From assembly GCA_016713735.1 (NCBI GenBank), contig JADJOP010000007.1, positions 62,001 to 126,000 of the forward strand: a stretch of DNA of 64,000 nucleotides, in the 5' to 3' direction. This document shows, piece after piece, positions 53,152 to 61,123 of the stretch. Position numbers and translations under genes: made by a program. Below the pieces are notes generated by a model. That model had not been told where the DNA came from and ran no database searches. It worked only from the letters and a program-made list of their open reading frames with translations. The number at the start of each line of letters is the position of its first letter. Position 1 is the first letter of the stretch. The stretch comes from Bryobacterales bacterium. GTDB taxonomy: Bacteria > Acidobacteriota > Terriglobia > Bryobacterales > Bryobacteraceae.

Positions 53152-54402
53152 GTGCTCGCGCGCAGCGCCGGAGCCGAGGTATTGCAGAGCATCCTGCAAA
53201 CACGGCCCGCCCCCGATGCGGCCACGCTCATCGGCGCGGGCAAGGTGGCCGAACTGGCTGAACTGGTAGCCGCCTCGCAAGCCGATGTCGTGCTGTTTGA
53301 CCGCGACCTCGCCGGCCCTCAAACACGCAACCTCGAGCGCGAACTCAAGTGCAAGGTGCTCGACCGCACCCAGCTCATCCTCGACATCTTCGCCCACCGC
53401 GCCCGCACCCGCGAGGGCCAGTTGCAAGTGGAGTTGGCGCAGTTAAATTACCTGTTGCCGCGGCTCACCGGCAAGGGCCTGGCCATGTCGCGGCTCGGCG
53501 GCGGCATCGGCACGCGCGGCCCCGGCGAAACCAAGCTCGAAACCGACCGCCGGCGCATCTGGACGCGCATCAGCAAAATCGAACAGCAATTGAAAACCGT
53601 GCGCTCCACGCGCACCATCCAGCGCAAGAAACGCGAGAGCGTGCCGCTGGCCACCGTGGCCCTGGTTGGCTACACCAACGCCGGCAAGTCGTCGCTCTTC
53701 AACCGCCTCACCGGCGCAGGCGTCCTGGCCGACGCCAAGATGTTCGCCACGCTTGATCCGACGGTGCGCCACATCGTGCTCCCCTCGCGCCGCCGCGCGC
53801 TGCTCTCCGATACGGTCGGCTTCATCCGCAACCTGCCGACCACGCTCGTGAATGCCTTCCGCGCGACGCTCGAGGAGGTGACCGAGGCGGCCCTGCTGCT
53901 GCACGTCGTCGATGCGGCCTCGCCCCATGCCGAGGCGCATTTCGCCCATGTGCTGGAAGTTCTCGATGAGATTGGCGCCGCCGGTACGCCACAACTGGTT
54001 GTGCTGAACAAAACGGATCTGCTGCCCGGAGAAGCGGCGGCCGAGATGGCGGCCTCATTGGGAAACCGGCTGGCGGCCCAACGCGGCGGCAGCGGTCCGG
54101 CGCTGGAGTTGCACCAGGTAACCTCGGCCTCGGCCCGCACCGGCGAGGGGCTCGACCGGCTGCGCGACCTCATGGACTCCATGCTCGACCTGGACCGCGT
54201 CTCCGAAGTGCGGCTCCACCTGCCCGCCAGCGACGGCGCGGCGCTGCACATGATTCACGAATATGGCCGCCCGCGTGAGATCCGCTACGACGAGTCCGGC
54301 GTCTGGATTATCGCCGACCTGCCGCAATCGGTGCAGCTCCGGCTTAAGCGTTATTTGCGCCGGACGCAGCCCGTGGAAGAACCCACCCAAGCGTTGATAT
54401 AG
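53152..54402 (+). CDS. hflX: GTPase HflX (N terminus extends upstream of first canonical start)
   Basis: This ribosome-associated GTPase splits stalled or idle 70S ribosomes. The HflX N-terminal domain (LIGAGKVAELAELV, AGPQTRNLERELKCKVLDRT) and the GLAMSRLGGGIGTRGPGETK linker are followed by the G domain: G1 GYTNAGKSS, G3 DTVGF, G4 NKTD. The family-typical start ERAILVGLD is encoded in the same frame at about 53053-53080, before the GTG at 53152, with no ATG, GTG or TTG between hfq and there. The real start may be a CTG near 53023, or a base may be wrong. The 1251 bp given here is the minimal gene. Confidence 0.9.
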   Translation: MLARSAGAEVLQSILQTRPAPDAATLIGAGKVAELAELVAASQADVVLFDRDLAGPQTRNLERELKCKVLDRTQLILDIFAHRARTREGQLQVELAQLNYLLPRLTGKGLAMSRLGGGIGTRGPGETKLETDRRRIWTRISKIEQQLKTVRSTRTIQRKKRESVPLATVALVGYTNAGKSSLFNRLTGAGVLADAKMFATLDPTVRHIVLPSRRRALLSDTVGFIRNLPTTLVNAFRATLEEVTEAALLLHVVDAASPHAEAHFAHVLEVLDEIGAAGTPQLVVLNKTDLLPGEAAAEMAASLGNRLAAQRGGSGPALELHQVTSASARTGEGLDRLRDLMDSMLDLDRVSEVRLHLPASDGAALHMIHEYGRPREIRYDESGVWIIADLPQSVQLRLKRYLRRTQPVEEPTQALI

Positions 54403-54413
54403 TTGGAGAGCGG

Positions 54414-55106
54414 ATGAACCTGCCCAACCTACTCACGTTGCTGCGCATCTTCTTCGTGCCGCTCCTCGTTGCGGCGCTGGTGCAGGAAAGCTGGGGCATC
54501 GAGTGGGGCCGCCAGACGGTGAACAACGAGATTGTCGCCCTGGCCATCTTCCTGTTTGCCGCGGCCACTGACCTGTTGGACGGCTATCTCGCCCGGCGCT
54601 GGAAACAGGTGACCACCGTCGGCACCTTGCTCGACCCCATCGCCGACAAGCTGCTCATCTCAGCGGCCCTCATCTCCCTCGTGCAAGTGCGCGCGCTGCC
54701 TGGTTGGATGGCCATTCTCATCATCGGCCGTGAGTTCGCCGTCACCGGGCTGCGCTCCATCGCCGCCGCGGCCGGCTATACGATCAAGGCGAGCGACCTC
54801 GGCAAAACGAAAATGGTGGCCCAGGTAGTGTCGGTGTCGCTGGTCATGCTCAGCGTCCGCAACCCCGCCCTGGCCCCCTATTCGCTCATCGGCATGTGGG
54901 TCGTCGTCTTCTTCAGCGTCGTCTCGGCCGTCATGTACTTCCTCAAGTTCTGGCGCAAGGTGGATGTGAACGTGAAGCTGCGCAGCCGGCGCGACCTGCT
55001 CCGCATGGAGCGGCGTCAGAAGCGGGCCGAGATGCTGGCCATGAAGGAACACGCCAAGCAGGCGCTGGAAAAACAGGCCGCCATGAAGCGCGCCACAATG
55101 AACTAG
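54414..55106 (+). CDS. pgsA: CDP-diacylglycerol-glycerol-3-phosphate 3-phosphatidyltransferase
   Basis: This 230-residue inner-membrane enzyme makes phosphatidylglycerol phosphate from CDP-diacylglycerol. The CDP-alcohol phosphotransferase motif DLLDGYLARR...GTLLDPIADK (residues about 60-85) is complete, with the four Asp residues present. About six hydrophobic helices follow. The C terminus (about 180-230) adds a basic, coiled-coil-like tail rich in Arg, Lys and Ala that is longer than in E. coli PgsA. It is 11 bp after hflX, so it is co-transcribed. Confidence 0.94.
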   Translation: MNLPNLLTLLRIFFVPLLVAALVQESWGIEWGRQTVNNEIVALAIFLFAAATDLLDGYLARRWKQVTTVGTLLDPIADKLLISAALISLVQVRALPGWMAILIIGREFAVTGLRSIAAAAGYTIKASDLGKTKMVAQVVSVSLVMLSVRNPALAPYSLIGMWVVVFFSVVSAVMYFLKFWRKVDVNVKLRSRRDLLRMERRQKRAEMLAMKEHAKQALEKQAAMKRATMN

Positions 55107-55162
55107 GCAGGAGCCGAACTAGGAGGCCGCCGAATTGAGCCGGCGCCGCCGGCTGCCTGAAG

Positions 55163-56057
55163 TTAGTCCGTGGACGAGGTCGTGTTCGAGCCGGATTCGC
55201 TAGGTGATTTGGCCTTGCGCAGAATCTGCGGACCATCCGGCGAGAGGATCACCACGCGAACCTGCCCCGAGGGGCCGATCGGCCCGATGGACTTGCCGTC
55301 GGTGAGAATCTCAATGCCGCCGGCATTGCCCACCACCAGCTTCGCGCGGGCCACGCCGCTGATCAGCTTGCGCTGATTGGGCTCCAGAATCCCCGAGAAG
55401 ATCTGCTTCCCGTTAGCCGTCATCGAAACCCAGGTGGCTTCACTCGCCACCACCTGTACGGCCATGCCGTCAGCTGAAATGGTGATGCTCGACTCCACGC
55501 CGGAGTTGGGCTGTGCGGCGGTGAGCGCCACCTCCTGCGCTGCCGCCGGATTAGGCGCGGTGGGCGCCGTGGACCGGTTCGGTGGCTGCGGTCGGCGCCG
55601 GCTGCTGCGTGCGCGCCGCCAGGCGGGCTTCAGCGAAGATTCCGCCCATCTCCTGCCAGCCCATGTAGATGGCTGAACTGGCGCCAAGTACGGCAACCAG
55701 GGCAAGCGTCGACCAGCGGGCACGGCGCCAACTGCTGCTGTCAAATGTAAATGAGTCCTTCAGAGGCTGAAAATCGATGTGGCCGTGCTGGGTGCTCTGC
55801 TGCTCGAGGACCGGGTCGGGTTCCTTGGGGAAGGCCTGGTCCAGGTTCTTCTCGATTTGAATGGGGTCGAGGCCGACGTGGGCCGCATACTGGCGCGCGA
55901 AATTGCGCGCGAAGAGAGCCCCTGGAAGCGTCTTAAAGTCTTCCTTTTCAAGGGCTTCTAGATAGCGTGAACTAATACGCGTCTCGCTGGCAATTTCATG
56001 GATGTCGATTCCACGGGCCAGACGCGCCTGACGGAGCTGCTCGCCGATTCCGGACAT
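55163..56057 (-). CDS. RodZ-like helix-turn-helix membrane protein (frameshifted)
   Basis: The first frame (56057 to about 55580) encodes an N-terminal HTH_25 domain (IGEQLRQARLARGIDIHEIA, SSRYLEALEKEDFKTLPG), a linker and one membrane helix (STLALVAVLGASSAIYMGW). The second frame continues after a +1 shift with TAPTAPNPAAAQEVALTA to a C-terminal DUF4115-type beta domain (ATWVSMTANGKQIFSGIL) and the stop at 55163. The combined protein is about 297 residues. RodZ links MreB to the membrane and sets rod shape. The start at 56057 fits the family. It is divergent from a glycosyltransferase. Confidence 0.85.
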
Positions 56058-56066
56058 AGCCACATG

Positions 56067-56072
56067 ATTGTA
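56067..56072 (-). promoter_or_regulatory. -10-like box TACAAT for the RodZ-like gene
   Basis: The hexamer ends 10 bp before the ATG at 56057, so transcription would start about 3 nt before the codon (leaderless). No good -35 is seen. Confidence 0.3.
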
Positions 56073-56081
56073 CCGCAACGG

Positions 56082-56087
56082 TATAAT
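56082..56087 (+). promoter_or_regulatory. -10 box TATAAT for the glycosyltransferase gene
   Basis: A perfect TATAAT lies 9 bp before an in-frame GTG at 56097, again implying a leaderless or very short-leader message. The -35 region is weak. Confidence 0.35.
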
Positions 56088-56096
56088 GCGAGGCGA

Positions 56097-57177
56097 GTGT
56101 TCTCACCGGAGCGCCCCGCGCCCCTCCCCTCCCCGCCCTCCCTCGTCACGGTCGTTGTCGTCAACTGGAACCGGCGTGAGCTGTTGCGCGCCTGCCTGGC
56201 TTCGCTCGAACGGCAAACAGGATGCAACGCGCGGTTCGATCTCGTGCTGGTGGATAACGGCAGCGCCGACCAGAGCGTAGAGATGGCCAGGCGCGAGTTT
56301 GGCCGCTCGCCCGCCTTTACGCTGCGGGTGATCGAAAACAGCGACAACCGCGGCTTCTGCGCCGCCAACAACCAGGGCATGGCCGTGGCGGAAACGCCCT
56401 ACATCGCTCTGCTCAACAACGACGCCGAAGCCGAACCAGGCTGGCTGGCGGCGCTGTGCGAGGCGCTTGAGCGGCCGCCCCGAAGCAGGCATGGCCGCGT
56501 CGAAGATCCTCGTCTGGGAATCACCAGAGCGCATCGACAAAGCCGGCCACCTCATCTACCTCGACGGCCAGAACCGCGGCCGCGGCACCGGAGAACTCGA
56601 CCGCGGGCAGTACGACCAGGAAGAAGAGGTGCTCTGGCCCGACGGCTGCGCCTGCCTCTACCGCCGTCGCATGATCGAAGAGATCGGCGGCTTCGACGAG
56701 GACTTCTTCGCCTACGCCGACGACGCCGAACTCGGCCTGCGCGCTAGAATAGCGGGATGGGGCTGCGTCTATGTCCCCACGGCCGTTGTCCGGCACCATC
56801 GCGGCGCCACACTCGGACTGGCCAATCTCCGACGGCTGGAGCTCATTGAACGCAATCGTGTCCTGCTCGTGGCTAAACTCTTCCCGTGGAGATTGGTGTG
56901 GCTAAACGGCGCACTCTATCTCGCAAGGCTCGCCGCCGGAGCCCTGGCGGCGGCCCGCAACCGGGGGGAGATCAACCGGTTTCCTGGGCTAAGCGGGAAG
57001 CTGCGGGTGTTGTGGACGATGTGCAAGGCCGATTGCCAGGCCTTGTGGATGATCCCGCGCATGTTGTCCAAGAGGAGACATCTGAGCCCCCTCCGCAAAT
57101 TGAACGGGAGCCAGATTACGCGCCTCCTCTGGAAACACCGCATCCCGCTGCGCGAGCTGAGCGAGCAGTCGAATTAG
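56097..57177 (+). CDS. Family 2 glycosyltransferase (frameshifted)
   Basis: The first frame (to about 56480) contains VTVVVVNWNRRELLRACLAS, VDNGSADQSVEMARREFG and the Asp-rich metal site ALLNNDAEAEPGWL. The second frame continues after a +1 shift with RPEAGMAASKILVWESPERI, the GGFDEDFFAYADDAELGLRA catalytic region, and RHHRGATLG to the stop at 57177. The combined protein is about 359 residues and resembles rhamnosyltransferase-like GT2 enzymes of polysaccharide synthesis. The GTG at 56097 is chosen because the -10 box lies directly before it; an ATG at 56064 is the alternative. Confidence 0.85.
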
Positions 57178-57396
57178 AGCCCCTACGGCCCCGGCCGCGG
57201 TCGAACCGCCCGCCCCGGTCCGGTCACTCCACCCGCCCCGGCCGCGCCCATCGAAGCCGAGCCCTCCTACGACACCGTCCGCGACCCTTGCCCGGCCTGC
57301 GGCTGCGACACCGCCCTCATCCTCATCGAGGGCAGCGACCGCCTCTATGGCACAACCGAACGCGTCTTCCACGTCGTCGAATGCCAGGCCTGCCAG

Positions 57397-58227
57397 TTGA
57401 TCCGCCTCCATCCCTGGCCCACGCCCGCCGAACTGCGCCACTACTATCCCGGCGACTACTGGTTCGTGCCCGAACAGGACACCGTCTCACGGCTTGAGGA
57501 AACCTACCGCCGCTTCGTCCTGCGCGACCATGTCGGCTTCGTCTCCAAGGCCCTGCAGAACGCCGCCGTGGATGGCCCCGTGCTCGATGTCGGCTGCGGC
57601 GGCGGCTTGTTCCTGCGCATGCTGGCCGAGCGCGGCCGTCCCGTGGTCGGTCTCGACTTCGCTCTCGGCGCGGCCGATGCGGCGTGGAATCAGAACGGCG
57701 TGCCCGCCGTGTGCGGATCGCTCGCGCGCCCGCCCTTTGCGCCCGCGAGCTTTGCCGCCGTCACCATGTTTCACGTCATCGAGCATCTCTACGATCCGGT
57801 GGGCTACCTCGAAGCCGCGCAATATCTGCTCAAGCCCGGCGGGCGCCTCATCGTCCAGGTGCCCAACGCCGCCTGCTGGCAGTTCCTGCTGCTCGGCGAA
57901 GGCTGGAACGGCGTCGACATCCCGCGCCACCTGATCAATTACCGCGCCCGCGACCTGGAAATCCTCCTCGACCGCTGCGGCTTCGAGGTGACGCGCACCA
58001 AGTACTTCTCCCTGCGCGACAATCCTGCCGGACTCGCTTCGAGCCTTGCGCCAACGCTCGATCCCATGGCGCGGCGCATCCGCGCGGCCCAGGAGTCGCC
58101 CCGCGCGCGCATGGCCAAGGACCTGCTTTACCTCGCGCTCGTCGTGGCCAGCGTGCCGTTCACCCTGCTCGAAGCGGCCTGCCACGCCGGTTCCACCGTC
58201 ATGGTGGAAGCGCGCAAAAAGGCCTGA
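57397..58227 (+). CDS. Class I SAM-dependent methyltransferase (zinc-ribbon N terminus upstream of first start)
   Basis: This methyltransferase has the SAM motif VLDVGCGGGLFLRMLA, MFHVIEHLYDPVGYL and LKPGGRLIVQVPN, and a C-terminal helical region with one hydrophobic stretch. The TTG at 57397 is the first normal start codon, but the same frame upstream (about 57286-57396) encodes DPCPACGCDTALILIEGSD and VVECQACQL, a CxxC-CxxC zinc ribbon common in sugar methyltransferases. The true gene therefore begins earlier. It probably decorates the same polysaccharide as the neighbouring glycosyltransferase. It ends 3 bp before the next methyltransferase gene. Confidence 0.85.
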   Translation: MIRLHPWPTPAELRHYYPGDYWFVPEQDTVSRLEETYRRFVLRDHVGFVSKALQNAAVDGPVLDVGCGGGLFLRMLAERGRPVVGLDFALGAADAAWNQNGVPAVCGSLARPPFAPASFAAVTMFHVIEHLYDPVGYLEAAQYLLKPGGRLIVQVPNAACWQFLLLGEGWNGVDIPRHLINYRARDLEILLDRCGFEVTRTKYFSLRDNPAGLASSLAPTLDPMARRIRAAQESPRARMAKDLLYLALVVASVPFTLLEAACHAGSTVMVEARKKA

Positions 58228-58230
58228 GCG

Positions 58231-58931
58231 ATGAACAATCCCTCGCCCGCGCGCTGGCTGCCCGCCCCGCTGCGGCGCTATATTCTCCACTTCGAAACAG
58301 CGATTGAAGAGGCGGTGATCCGATTCGCCGGCGGCCTGCCGGCCAGCGCCCGCGTGCTCGACGCCGGCGCCGGCGAAGGGCAGTACGCACACCACTTCAC
58401 GCGGCTCCGCTACACCGGCATCGACCTCGGCATCGGCGACGCCGCCTGGAACTACGCAGGCTCGATTGCGTCGGCAACCTCGAGCAACTTCCCTTCCCCG
58501 ACGGCCAGTTCGACGCCTGCGTGAACATCGTCACGCTCGAACATGTGATGGACCCACCGAGCGTATTGAAGGAATTGGGCCGCGTGTTGAAGCCCGGCGG
58601 CGAACTGCTGCTGGTGGCCCCGCACGAGTGGGAAGAACACCAGACGCCGCACGACTATTGGCGCTTCACGCGCTATGGCCTGCGCCTGCTGCTGGAGCGC
58701 GCCGGCTTCGCGCATGTCGAGGTGGAACCCGTGGGCGGCTTCTTCCGCCTGCTGGCCCGGCGGCTGGCGCACTCACCGCGCATGCTGCCCGCTCCGCTGG
58801 CGCTGTTAATGCTGCTCGCCGTCGTGGTGCCCGTGTTCCTGCTGCCGCTGCTCGACGCCTTCGACCACCGCCGCAACTTCACGCTCGGCTTTATTTGCCG
58901 CGCGCGGAAAGGGACGCCGGCTTCGACGTAG
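58231..58931 (+). CDS. Class I SAM-dependent methyltransferase (frameshifted)
   Basis: The first frame contains RVLDAGAGEGQYAHHFTRLR and YTGIDLGIGDAAWNYA. One base appears to be missing near 58458-58462, after which the frame continues RLDCVGNLEQLPFPDGQFDA, TLEHVMDPPSVLKELGRVLK, PGGELLLVAP and HDYWRFTRYGLRLLLE to the stop at 58931. The C terminus has a hydrophobic helix (LALLMLLAVVVPVFLLPLL). The combined protein is about 233 residues. It is the last gene of the glycosyltransferase-methyltransferase group and overlaps the converging SUMF1-like gene by 41 bp. Confidence 0.82.
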
Positions 58932-59706
58932 GTCGCGGCGTTTGGCGCGCGCCGAAATCCTTCGCACACCGGAATCCAATCGTGGCGCTGCGTTCGCCAG
59001 GCCTGGCCCAACTGCGGTAGCTCACCATCAGAAACAGGCCCGGCTGATCGAACCACGAGCCGCCGCGCAACACGCGATACAGGCCGCTCTCGGGCCCCGT
59101 GGGATTGCGCGCCGGGCCTTCGGCGTAATAGGCGCGGCCATACCAGTCGTCCGTCCACTCCCATACGTTGCCGGTCATGTCGCACAGGCCGAAGTAGTTC
59201 TTCGCCTTGGAACACACCGGCAGTGGCGCCTCGGCGTTATAGCGCGCGTCGGCGGGCTTGGGCTCGCGGTCGCCCCAGGCGTAGAGCGCCCCTTCCGCGT
59301 TGCCGCGCGCGGCGCGCTCCCATTCGGCCTCGGTGGGCAAACGCCGCCCGCGCCATTCGCAAAAGGCAACCGCATCGTCCCAACTCACATTCACCACCGG
59401 ATGACGCTCTTTGCCCTCAGGCAGCGCGCCCTTGCGCCAGTGGTACGGCGTGCGATGGCGCGCGGACTTGGCAAACGCGGCGTAGGCTTCGTTGGTGACC
59501 TCGGCTTCGTCGAGATAGAACGGTTCGAGCGTCACGAGGCGGGCGGGCTGGTCATCTTTATGCGCCGTCGGATACCACTTCACCTCGGTGTCCGGCAGCC
59601 GCGCCGCGCGGCCTTGCTGGAACTCGCCGCCGGGGATGAAGACCATGCCCGGTTCGGCTGCGATCAGCGTCGCGGTGAACGCCGCGACGGTCAGCGCCTG
59701 CCGCAT
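58891..59706 (-). CDS. SUMF1/FGE-family protein lacking the catalytic cysteines
   Basis: This 271-residue protein has a signal peptide (MRQALTVAAFTATLIAAEPG) and the FGE-sulfatase domain: GMVFIPGGEFQQG, EVTNEAYAAFAK, PVVNVSWDDAVAFCEWRGRR, LPTEAEWERAARG, NVWEWTDDWYG, VLRGGSWFDQ and GFRCAKDF. Genuine formylglycine-generating enzymes have two cysteines after RGGS (human Cys336 and Cys341); here that loop is FDQPGLFLMVSYR with none. It is therefore probably not a sulfatase activator. The start codon overlaps the DUF1501 stop by one base (TGATG), so it belongs to that operon. Confidence 0.9.
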   Translation of the reverse strand: MRQALTVAAFTATLIAAEPGMVFIPGGEFQQGRAARLPDTEVKWYPTAHKDDQPARLVTLEPFYLDEAEVTNEAYAAFAKSARHRTPYHWRKGALPEGKERHPVVNVSWDDAVAFCEWRGRRLPTEAEWERAARGNAEGALYAWGDREPKPADARYNAEAPLPVCSKAKNYFGLCDMTGNVWEWTDDWYGRAYYAEGPARNPTGPESGLYRVLRGGSWFDQPGLFLMVSYRSWARPGERSATIGFRCAKDFGARQTPRPTSKPASLSARGK

Positions 59707-61115
59707 CAGCCGTAGATCCCCGACAGCTCGTCGATAGGGATGATGCCGTTGGCCCCCAGCGGATCGACATACGGATAGGCGCGGCCGGAGGGCGTGTTGT
59801 GCACCTCCTTCGTCCAATCGATGCCCAGCGCGGAGTAGATGGTGGCGACGACGTTCTCAATGCGCGGCTGCTCTTTGTGATTCCAACCGGTGTCGACGCA
59901 CAGGCGGCCCTCCGAATCGCTCGCCCCGCGCACCGTGCCGCCCTTCACGCCCGCCCCGGCGAACATGGCCGGGAAGACATGCTTGTGATGGTCGCGCCCG
60001 GCGATGAAATTGAGCGGACCCGGCGTGCGCCCGAACTCGCTCATGAAGACAACGAGCGTTTCATCGAGCAGCGTCTTGCCCGGCGCGCCCTTCGCGGGCG
60101 AAGCCGCAAGGTCTTCGATGAGCGCCGCCAGCGCCGGATCGAAATCGCGAATCAGGTTGTAGTGGTTATCGTCCGAGGTGCGGTCCCAGATGCGGCGGTG
60201 GTGATCCCAACCGTGCTGGCAGATGTGGATGTAGCGCGTGCCGGCGTCCTGCCGCAGCAGGTTGCGCGCCAGCGCGCACGAGATGCCCGGCGCGGAGTTG
60301 CCGTAGCGCGTGCGGTCCTCTTCGGAAATCTGAAACGCAGCCGGCCAGCGCGCGTCGGTGAGCAGCTTCTTGCCGGTGACGCTGAAGTCCTCATACGCCT
60401 CCACGCCGCGCCCGAAGCCGTTCATGCGTTCGCGATTTAAGGCGCGCAAGCCTTCCAGCACGCGCCAGCGCTCTTCGAGCAACTCCGTCGCTTTCTGGTC
60501 GAGCGACATGCCCTTCAGTGCCTGTTGCGGATTGAGATCGAACACCGAGTGCTGCGGCGGCAAGAAACCCGTAGAGAGCGCGCCCACCTGGTTGGTTTCC
60601 AGGTTGAACGAAACGTAGCTGGGGAAGGTGTCGCTCTCGCGGCGGCGCGATTCCAACTCGGAAGCAACCACCGAACCGAGCGACGGAATCTCCTTGGCAA
60701 ACGCCACGTTCAGCGGACGCCCCGCCTGCACGTAGTATTGCCCGCGCAGGTGCACCTCTTCATGGCTCACCAGCGAGCGCACAATGGCCACGCGGTCCAT
60801 CACGCGCGTCAGGTTGGGGAAGAAGTTCGTCGGGAACTGGATGCCCGTGGAGAGCTTCGTTACCTGAATGTCCTTCGGGTTGCCCGGGCTTTCTTTGAAG
60901 TCGAAGGATTCGAGATGACTGATCGCGCCGGAGATTTCGTAGAAGACCACGTTCTTCGCCGTGCCGCGCGGCGTCACCTTCTTCGACGCCGCCGAGGCGC
61001 GGACGCACAGCGGTCCAAAGGTCTCCGCCGAGGCCGCGGCAAGCCCCAGGCCGCCAAAGCGCAGCAGGTCGCGCCGCGTGGGGAGCAGGTCACTAATGGT
61101 GCGGATCGGCTTCAT
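59706..61115 (-). CDS. DUF1501 exported protein
   Basis: This 469-residue protein has a Tat-type leader (PTRRDLLRFGGLGLAAASAE) and the DUF1501 fold related to the alkaline phosphatase/sulfatase superfamily, with FYEISGAISHLESFDFKES, YIHICQHGWDHHRRI and SEFGRTPGPLNFIAGRDHHK as candidate metal-binding regions. These genes nearly always pair with DUF1549/DUF1553 genes, as here, and are suspected to be secreted hydrolases. It starts 8 bp after the DUF1549 stop and overlaps the SUMF1-like start. Confidence 0.93.
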   Translation of the reverse strand: MKPIRTISDLLPTRRDLLRFGGLGLAAASAETFGPLCVRASAASKKVTPRGTAKNVVFYEISGAISHLESFDFKESPGNPKDIQVTKLSTGIQFPTNFFPNLTRVMDRVAIVRSLVSHEEVHLRGQYYVQAGRPLNVAFAKEIPSLGSVVASELESRRRESDTFPSYVSFNLETNQVGALSTGFLPPQHSVFDLNPQQALKGMSLDQKATELLEERWRVLEGLRALNRERMNGFGRGVEAYEDFSVTGKKLLTDARWPAAFQISEEDRTRYGNSAPGISCALARNLLRQDAGTRYIHICQHGWDHHRRIWDRTSDDNHYNLIRDFDPALAALIEDLAASPAKGAPGKTLLDETLVVFMSEFGRTPGPLNFIAGRDHHKHVFPAMFAGAGVKGGTVRGASDSEGRLCVDTGWNHKEQPRIENVVATIYSALGIDWTKEVHNTPSGRAYPYVDPLGANGIIPIDELSGIYG

Positions 61116-61123
61116 GGCGCTCC

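Noticed and set aside
58891..59706. Formylglycine-generating enzyme for the neighbouring sulfatase
   Set aside because: The loop after RGGS has no cysteines, so catalysis as a sulfatase activator is unlikely.
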